Positions 6,729-9,562 of a stretch of DNA of 9,562 bases are shown here, piece after piece; within the stretch, counting starts at the first letter, position 1, and the number at the start of each line of letters is the position of its first letter. The position numbers were made by a program, and so were the translations under genes. Source of the DNA: an uncultured Gemella sp. (lineage in GTDB: Bacteria; Bacillota; Bacilli; Staphylococcales; Gemellaceae); NCBI GenBank assembly GCA_945929765.1, contig CAMEOL010000028.1, positions 1-9,562 of the forward strand, in the 5' to 3' direction. The notes beneath the pieces were generated by a model. That model was not told the DNA's origin and searched no databases. It saw only the letters and a program-made list of their open reading frames with translations.

Positions 6729-7059
6729 CCAATTCAGTTATTAAAAGATAATATAAATTAAACATATCTTTTAAGTATTATGAATAATAGTATAAAATAC
6801 GTGAAAATATATGAGTATAAATATTAGTTATTGATGGGAATTAGTAAGAAATGGAGTATATAAACTACTCTGTTATTAATTAAATATCAGTAATAATACA
6901 TTCATATTTTTCGCGTGTTTTTTTAGATTGATTTTTTTTTATATGTTTCATATAGGAAGACATTATTTTTTAGTAAAGAATATAGGGCAAGGAAGAAATA
7001 TTTTTATAATATTCTCTAACGTTATTCGATACTGTAAGGTAATTTTTCGTTGTAAAGTG
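6729..7059. other. Intergenic region without a recognisable gene
   Basis: No coding region is supportable: the only ATG frames are 10-15 codons and lack ribosome sites. A perfect 10-bp inverted repeat (TTAAAAGATA at 6741-6750, TATCTTTTAA at 6765-6774, 14-nt loop) lies 12 nt after the hydrolase stop. It may stabilise the mRNA end, but it has no T tract and is AT-only apart from one pair. A minor 5-bp hairpin is at GAGTA/TACTC around 6855-6871. Otherwise nothing is seen. Confidence 0.5.
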
Positions 7060-7088
7060 TTGACAATTACTACAAAAAAGTATATAAT
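7060..7088 (+). promoter_or_regulatory. Promoter of the tRNA-His/tRNA-Cys operon
   Basis: Perfect sigma-A consensus: TTGACA (7060-7065), a 17-nt spacer and TATAAT (7083-7088). It lies 20 nt before the first tRNA base, as expected of a strong stable-RNA promoter. Confidence 0.92.
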
Positions 7089-7108
7089 TATTAATGTTCT
7101 GAAATAAT

Positions 7109-7185
7109 GGCGGCTGTGGCGAAGTGGTTAACGCATCGGATTGTGGTTCCGACATTCGCGGGTTCGATTCCCGTCAGCCGCCCCA
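7109..7185 (+). tRNA. trnH: tRNA-His (GTG anticodon)
   Basis: Full cloverleaf of 77 nt including the extra 5' G(-1) at 7109 paired with C73 at 7182, the identity element of tRNA-His. Acceptor GCGGCTG pairs with CAGCCGC; anticodon stem TCGGA/TCCGA encloses loop TTGTGGT with anticodon GTG at 7143-7145; the T arm is GCGGG-TTCGATT-CCCGT. CCA is encoded (7183-7185). Confidence 0.97.
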
Positions 7186-7199
7186 TGTAATTTAATAGA

Positions 7200-7273
7200 G
7201 GCGGTTTAGCCAAGTGGTAAGGCACGGGTCTGCAAAACCTTGATCACCGGTTCAAATCCGGTAACCGCCTCCA
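7200..7273 (+). tRNA. trnC: tRNA-Cys (GCA anticodon)
   Basis: Cloverleaf of 74 nt with acceptor GGCGGTT/AACCGCC, discriminator T at 7270 and encoded CCA (7271-7273). The anticodon loop CTGCAAA carries GCA at 7232-7234, and the T arm is ACCGG-TTCAAAT-CCGGT. The top of the anticodon stem is weak: 27-43 is a C-T mismatch and 28-42 a G-T wobble. It is 14 nt after tRNA-His, in the same transcript. Confidence 0.96.
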
Positions 7274-7282
7274 TATTTTTTG

Positions 7283-7308
7283 ACATCTACTTTTAGGTGT
7301 TTTTTTTT
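7283..7308 (+). terminator. Terminator of the tRNA operon
   Basis: Stem ACATCTA (7283-7289) with TAGGTGT (7294-7300), 7 bp with one T-G wobble and a 4-nt CTTT loop, followed by an eight-T run. It starts 10 nt after the tRNA-Cys CCA. Confidence 0.85.
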
Positions 7309-7316
7309 ATTTCTTG

Positions 7317-7345
7317 TGATATAATAGTAAACGTATTGCGATACG
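7317..7345 (+). promoter_or_regulatory. Extended -10 promoter and dyad upstream of phnD
   Basis: TG-A-TATAAT (TG 7317-7318, -10 at 7320-7325) is an extended -10 element without a good -35. Seven nt downstream, on the expected start point, is the dyad CGTAT-TGCG-ATACG (7332-7345), suitably placed for a repressor or a small 5' hairpin. The regulator is unknown. Confidence 0.6.
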
Positions 7346-7372
7346 GAGTAATTATTTTATAGGAGAGAAAAG

Positions 7373-8254
7373 ATGAAAAAAATATTATTATCGCTTTTAA
7401 GTATATTAATGGTTATTACACTGGCATCTTGTGCTAAAAAGGAAGAACCAAAAGAAAAAGTACTAAAGATGGGGTTTGTACCATTAAACAATAGTGAAAC
7501 TTTAATTGAGGACGTAAAACCTTTAGCGGATGCATTAAGTAAAAAGTTAGGTGTGAAAGTAGAGGCATTTACAGCTAGTAATTATGTAGGTGTAGTTGAA
7601 GGGATAGGAAGTGGTAGTGTTGATTTTGGCTTTATGCCCCCGTTTGCTTATTTATTAGCAAAAGAGCAAAGTAATGCAACTCCTATTTTAACTGCTAAGG
7701 GACGTACAGGACAACCAGGATATTATTCTTATTTATATACAAGAAAAGACAGTGGAATAAACTCTATTGCTGATATTAAAGGTAAAAAAGTTGCATTTGT
7801 AGATCCAAGTTCAACTTCTGGATATATATATCCAGGTGCGATGTTAGTAAAAGGAGGTCTATCTTTAGAGAATGATGTAACTACTCAGTTTTCAGGTGGT
7901 CACGATAAAAGCTTACAATTATTATTAAATGGAGATGTAGATGTAATTGGTTCTTACGATAGAATTACAGAACGCTTTGAGAAAGATTTTCCTGAAGCGA
8001 AAAATACTGTAGTACCAATACAAGAATCTAGTATGATTCCTGGAATAACAATTGTGTCATCTAGTAGTATGGATAGTGATATGCAAAACAAGCTAAGAAC
8101 GGCACTAAAAGAATTAGAAAATGATAAAGAGACAATGGAGCTGTTTTCTAAATTATTTAATATAACAGGTTTTGCAGAAGTTGATGAAAATTCATATAAA
8201 GAAGTAGAAGAGACAGCAAAAGTTATGAATGTAGATTTAAAAAAAGCAAAATAA
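7373..8254 (+). CDS. phnD: PhnD-type phosphonate/phosphite ABC transporter substrate-binding lipoprotein
   Basis: Secreted, lipid-anchored binding protein of the PhnD/PtxB family, which delivers phosphonates, phosphite or similar oxyanions to an ABC permease. A type II signal peptide has a lysine start, a hydrophobic core and lipobox LASC with C20. The mature part opens with the family's 'LKMGFVPLNN', then 'DFGFMPPFAY' (84-93), the ligand-loop motif DPSSTSGY (144-151) and FSGGHDKS (173-180). At 293 residues the length is normal. AGGAGAG (7361-7367) is well placed before the ATG. PhnC ATPase and PhnE permease genes, which normally adjoin phnD, are absent: a tRNA operon lies upstream and a terminator directly downstream, so the gene is monocistronic and must work with a permease encoded elsewhere. 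Ligand identity is not readable; a related organic or inorganic anion is possible. Confidence 0.87.
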   Translation: MKKILLSLLSILMVITLASCAKKEEPKEKVLKMGFVPLNNSETLIEDVKPLADALSKKLGVKVEAFTASNYVGVVEGIGSGSVDFGFMPPFAYLLAKEQSNATPILTAKGRTGQPGYYSYLYTRKDSGINSIADIKGKKVAFVDPSSTSGYIYPGAMLVKGGLSLENDVTTQFSGGHDKSLQLLLNGDVDVIGSYDRITERFEKDFPEAKNTVVPIQESSMIPGITIVSSSSMDSDMQNKLRTALKELENDKETMELFSKLFNITGFAEVDENSYKEVEETAKVMNVDLKKAK

Positions 8255-8277
8255 TATATTTATAAATAGAAAAATAT

Positions 8278-8327
8278 AAAATAGGACACTTAAGTAGTTA
8301 TCTAGTTACTTACGTGTCCTATTTTTT
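8278..8327 (+). terminator. Terminator of phnD
   Basis: Long hairpin: AATAGGACAC (8280-8289) pairs with GTGTCCTATT (8314-8323). After a T-C mismatch, TAAGTA (8291-8296) pairs with TACTTA (8307-8312) around a 10-nt loop, and a six-T run follows. It starts about 25 nt after the stop. Confidence 0.92.
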
Positions 8328-8679
8328 GTTTATAATGAAATGATAAAACATTTATCAAAATTTAATGAAACGGTGTTGTAATTGCTATAAATTAACTTTA
8401 TTAAATTATAGTTTTAAAATTTTCAAGTTACTGTCGATTAGAATTTTTGGTTCAATATTTTTAATTATATATAACTTAATAAATAACTTTATGTCTTTAA
8501 AAAGGTGTTTTTAATAAGTTTTGATAGGTTAGAACAATTTTATTTAAAAAAATTTTTATTAAATAATTTAAGCGACTTAACAATAAGCCAAATTGTTTCC
8601 TAAAGGCAAAAAAGGTGTTTTAAGGCAGGATAAATATATAAATTTAAATATATTTAAATTTAGTAAGAAAAAACAGCTC
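8328..8679. other. AT-rich intergenic region with dyads and a short direct repeat
   Basis: No confident gene. It contains a TATAAT (8331-8336) just before the 7-3-7 inverted repeat TGATAAA-ACA-TTTATCA (8341-8357). A 49-codon ORF follows (8365-8514, beginning MKRCCNCYKL, no Shine-Dalgarno). A 13-bp direct repeat AAAAAGGTGTTTT occurs at 8499-8511 and 8609-8621. AACAATTT (from 8533) and AAATTGTT (to 8597) face each other around two smaller hairpins. An MntR-like box is at 8596-8610, and a perfect 24-bp AT-only palindrome at 8639-8662. Confidence 0.5.
8596..8610 (-). promoter_or_regulatory. Candidate MntR-like manganese operator
   Basis: Read on the minus strand, the sequence is TTTGCCTTTAGGAAA, which differs at one base from the B. 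subtilis MntR-type operator as I recall it (TTTGCCTTAAGGAAA). A second half-like TTAAGGCA follows at 8620-8627 on the plus strand. It lies 70 bp upstream of the proposed -35 of the metal-lipoprotein gene, farther than a simple repressor site would be. Confidence 0.4.
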
Positions 8680-8708
8680 TTTACTTGAAAATTATTATCA
8701 TTTATAAT
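8680..8708 (+). promoter_or_regulatory. Promoter of the metal-binding lipoprotein gene with Fur-type box in the spacer
   Basis: -35 TTTACT (8680-8685), a 17-nt spacer, and -10 TATAAT (8703-8708). The spacer holds TGAAAATTATTATCA (8686-8700), which matches the Bacillus Fur 7-1-7 box TGATAATNATTATCA at all but one defined position. A repressor bound there would cover the promoter core. PerR and Zur boxes fit less well. Confidence 0.6.
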
Positions 8709-8757
8709 GTTTTTAGATGAAATGTTATTCATTCAACAAATTTTAGGAGGAAATATA

Positions 8758-9562
8758 ATGAAAAGAAATTTAATGTCATTTATGTTAATTTTGTTTTCTT
8801 GTATGCTTATATTAACAGGGTGTAAAAAAAGTGATACAAAAGAAAGCAATACAGCAAATACTGAAGGAAAAATAAAAATAGTTACAACTACAACAATGCT
8901 AAAAGATTTAATAGAGCAAGTAGGTGGTGACAAAGTAGAGGTAACAGGATTAATGGGAGAGGGAGTAGACCCTCATCTTTATAAAGCAACTGCTTCTGAT
9001 GTAGAAAAATTAAAATCAGCAGATGTAATAGTTTATCAAGGGTTACATTTAGAAGGAAGTATGGGGAATATTTTTTCTGAATTAAAAGATAAGAAAGTTA
9101 TAGAAGCAGGAAAAGGAATTGATCCAAGTAAACTAAAAAAAGAAGAAGATGGTAATGTCGATCCGCATATTTGGTTTGATCCAGAATTATGGGGAAGTGT
9201 AGGAAAATATATAAGCAGCGAATTAGCAAACTATTATCCTAACAATAAAACATTATTTGAACAAAACTTTGATAATTACAACAAAAAATTATTAGAATTA
9301 GATAGTTATATAAAAAACAAAGTTGGTGAAGTAGCAAAAGAGCAACGAGTATTAGTAACAGCTCATGATGCCTTCAGTTATTTTGCAGATAGATACGGAT
9401 TTGAAGTAATGTCAATTCAGGGAATAAGTACAGAATCAGAAGCTACTACTAGTGATATTTCAAACTTAGCAGAAGAAATAAGCAAAAGAAAAATAAAAGC
9501 TATTTTTGTAGAGTCGTCTGTATCGGATAAAACAATAAAATCACTTGAAGAAGCAATAAACA
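8758..9562 (+). CDS. TroA/MntA-type metal ABC transporter substrate-binding lipoprotein, 3' end cut
   Basis: Lipid-anchored cluster A-I binding protein that captures Mn, Zn or Fe for an ABC importer. Hand translation gives 268 codons and one extra base before the window ends; homologues have about 305-310 residues, so roughly 40 are missing. The signal peptide ends in lipobox LTGC (C22). Metal ligands H73 (GVDPHLYKAT), H137 (VDPHIWFD) and H203 (TAHDAF) are present with the spacing of Treponema TroA; the fourth, acidic ligand should fall just beyond the edge. 'GISTESEATTSDI' (222-234) is also family-typical. There is no His-rich loop before the second ligand, which argues against a ZnuA/AdcA-type zinc protein and favours Mn or Fe. 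AGGAGG (8745-8750) is 7 nt before the ATG. ATPase and permease genes would be expected downstream, outside the window. Confidence 0.9.
   Translation, partial: MKRNLMSFMLILFSCMLILTGCKKSDTKESNTANTEGKIKIVTTTTMLKDLIEQVGGDKVEVTGLMGEGVDPHLYKATASDVEKLKSADVIVYQGLHLEGSMGNIFSELKDKKVIEAGKGIDPSKLKKEEDGNVDPHIWFDPELWGSVGKYISSELANYYPNNKTLFEQNFDNYNKKLLELDSYIKNKVGEVAKEQRVLVTAHDAFSYFADRYGFEVMSIQGISTESEATTSDISNLAEEISKRKIKAIFVESSVSDKTIKSLEEAIN

Noticed and set aside
6970..7155. 61-codon minus-strand ORF
   Set aside because: It begins inside tRNA-His and covers the tRNA promoter, so it cannot be a normal gene.
7280..7325. TTGACA at 7280-7285 as the -35 of phnD
   Set aside because: The distance to the -10 at 7320 is 34 nt, too long, and the TTGACA lies in the tRNA terminator.
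8733..8933. 66-codon minus-strand ORF
   Set aside because: It is antisense to the signal peptide and start of the metal-binding lipoprotein, and it crosses that gene's ribosome site.

Overview
This is an AT-rich, compactly arranged window that reads as low-GC Bacillota (Bacilli). It has strong AGGAGG-type Shine-Dalgarno sites, TTGACA-17-TATAAT promoters, U-tract terminators, lipoproteins with LxxC boxes, and tRNAs with encoded CCA ends. The gene content and base composition would fit a Gemella-like organism, but that name is inference.

Layout: (1) 1-1430, minus strand: a DMT/EamA-family transporter running to the left edge, preceded by a gene for a very acidic 101-residue protein of unknown function with its own promoter and terminator. 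(2) 1345-5146, plus strand: a complete sucrose operon, divergent from the acidic gene: PTS sucrose EIIBC (scrA), sucrose-6-phosphate hydrolase (scrB) and PfkB-type fructokinase (scrK). It has a consensus promoter, a LacI-type operator at the start point and a strong terminator. Sucrose is imported as sucrose-6-phosphate, split to glucose-6-phosphate and fructose, and the fructose is phosphorylated. EIIA is absent and must come from elsewhere. (3) 5349-6728: a DedA-family membrane protein followed, in the same reading frame after one TAG codon, by a nicotinamidase-like cysteine hydrolase that has no ATG and starts with a membrane segment. This looks like a split or formerly fused DedA-hydrolase protein. 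(4) 7060-7308: a two-tRNA operon (His, Cys) with a perfect-consensus promoter and a terminator. (5) 7317-8327: a solitary PhnD-type lipoprotein without its ABC partners, closed by a terminator. (6) 8328-9562: a long AT-rich intergenic region with several dyads, then a TroA/MntA-type metal-binding lipoprotein cut by the right edge. Its promoter carries a near-perfect Fur-type 7-1-7 box, and an MntR-like box lies further upstream.

The most unusual items are the DedA/TAG/hydrolase frame, the acidic orphan protein, and the apparent double metal control upstream of the last gene. No mobile element or CRISPR array was seen.
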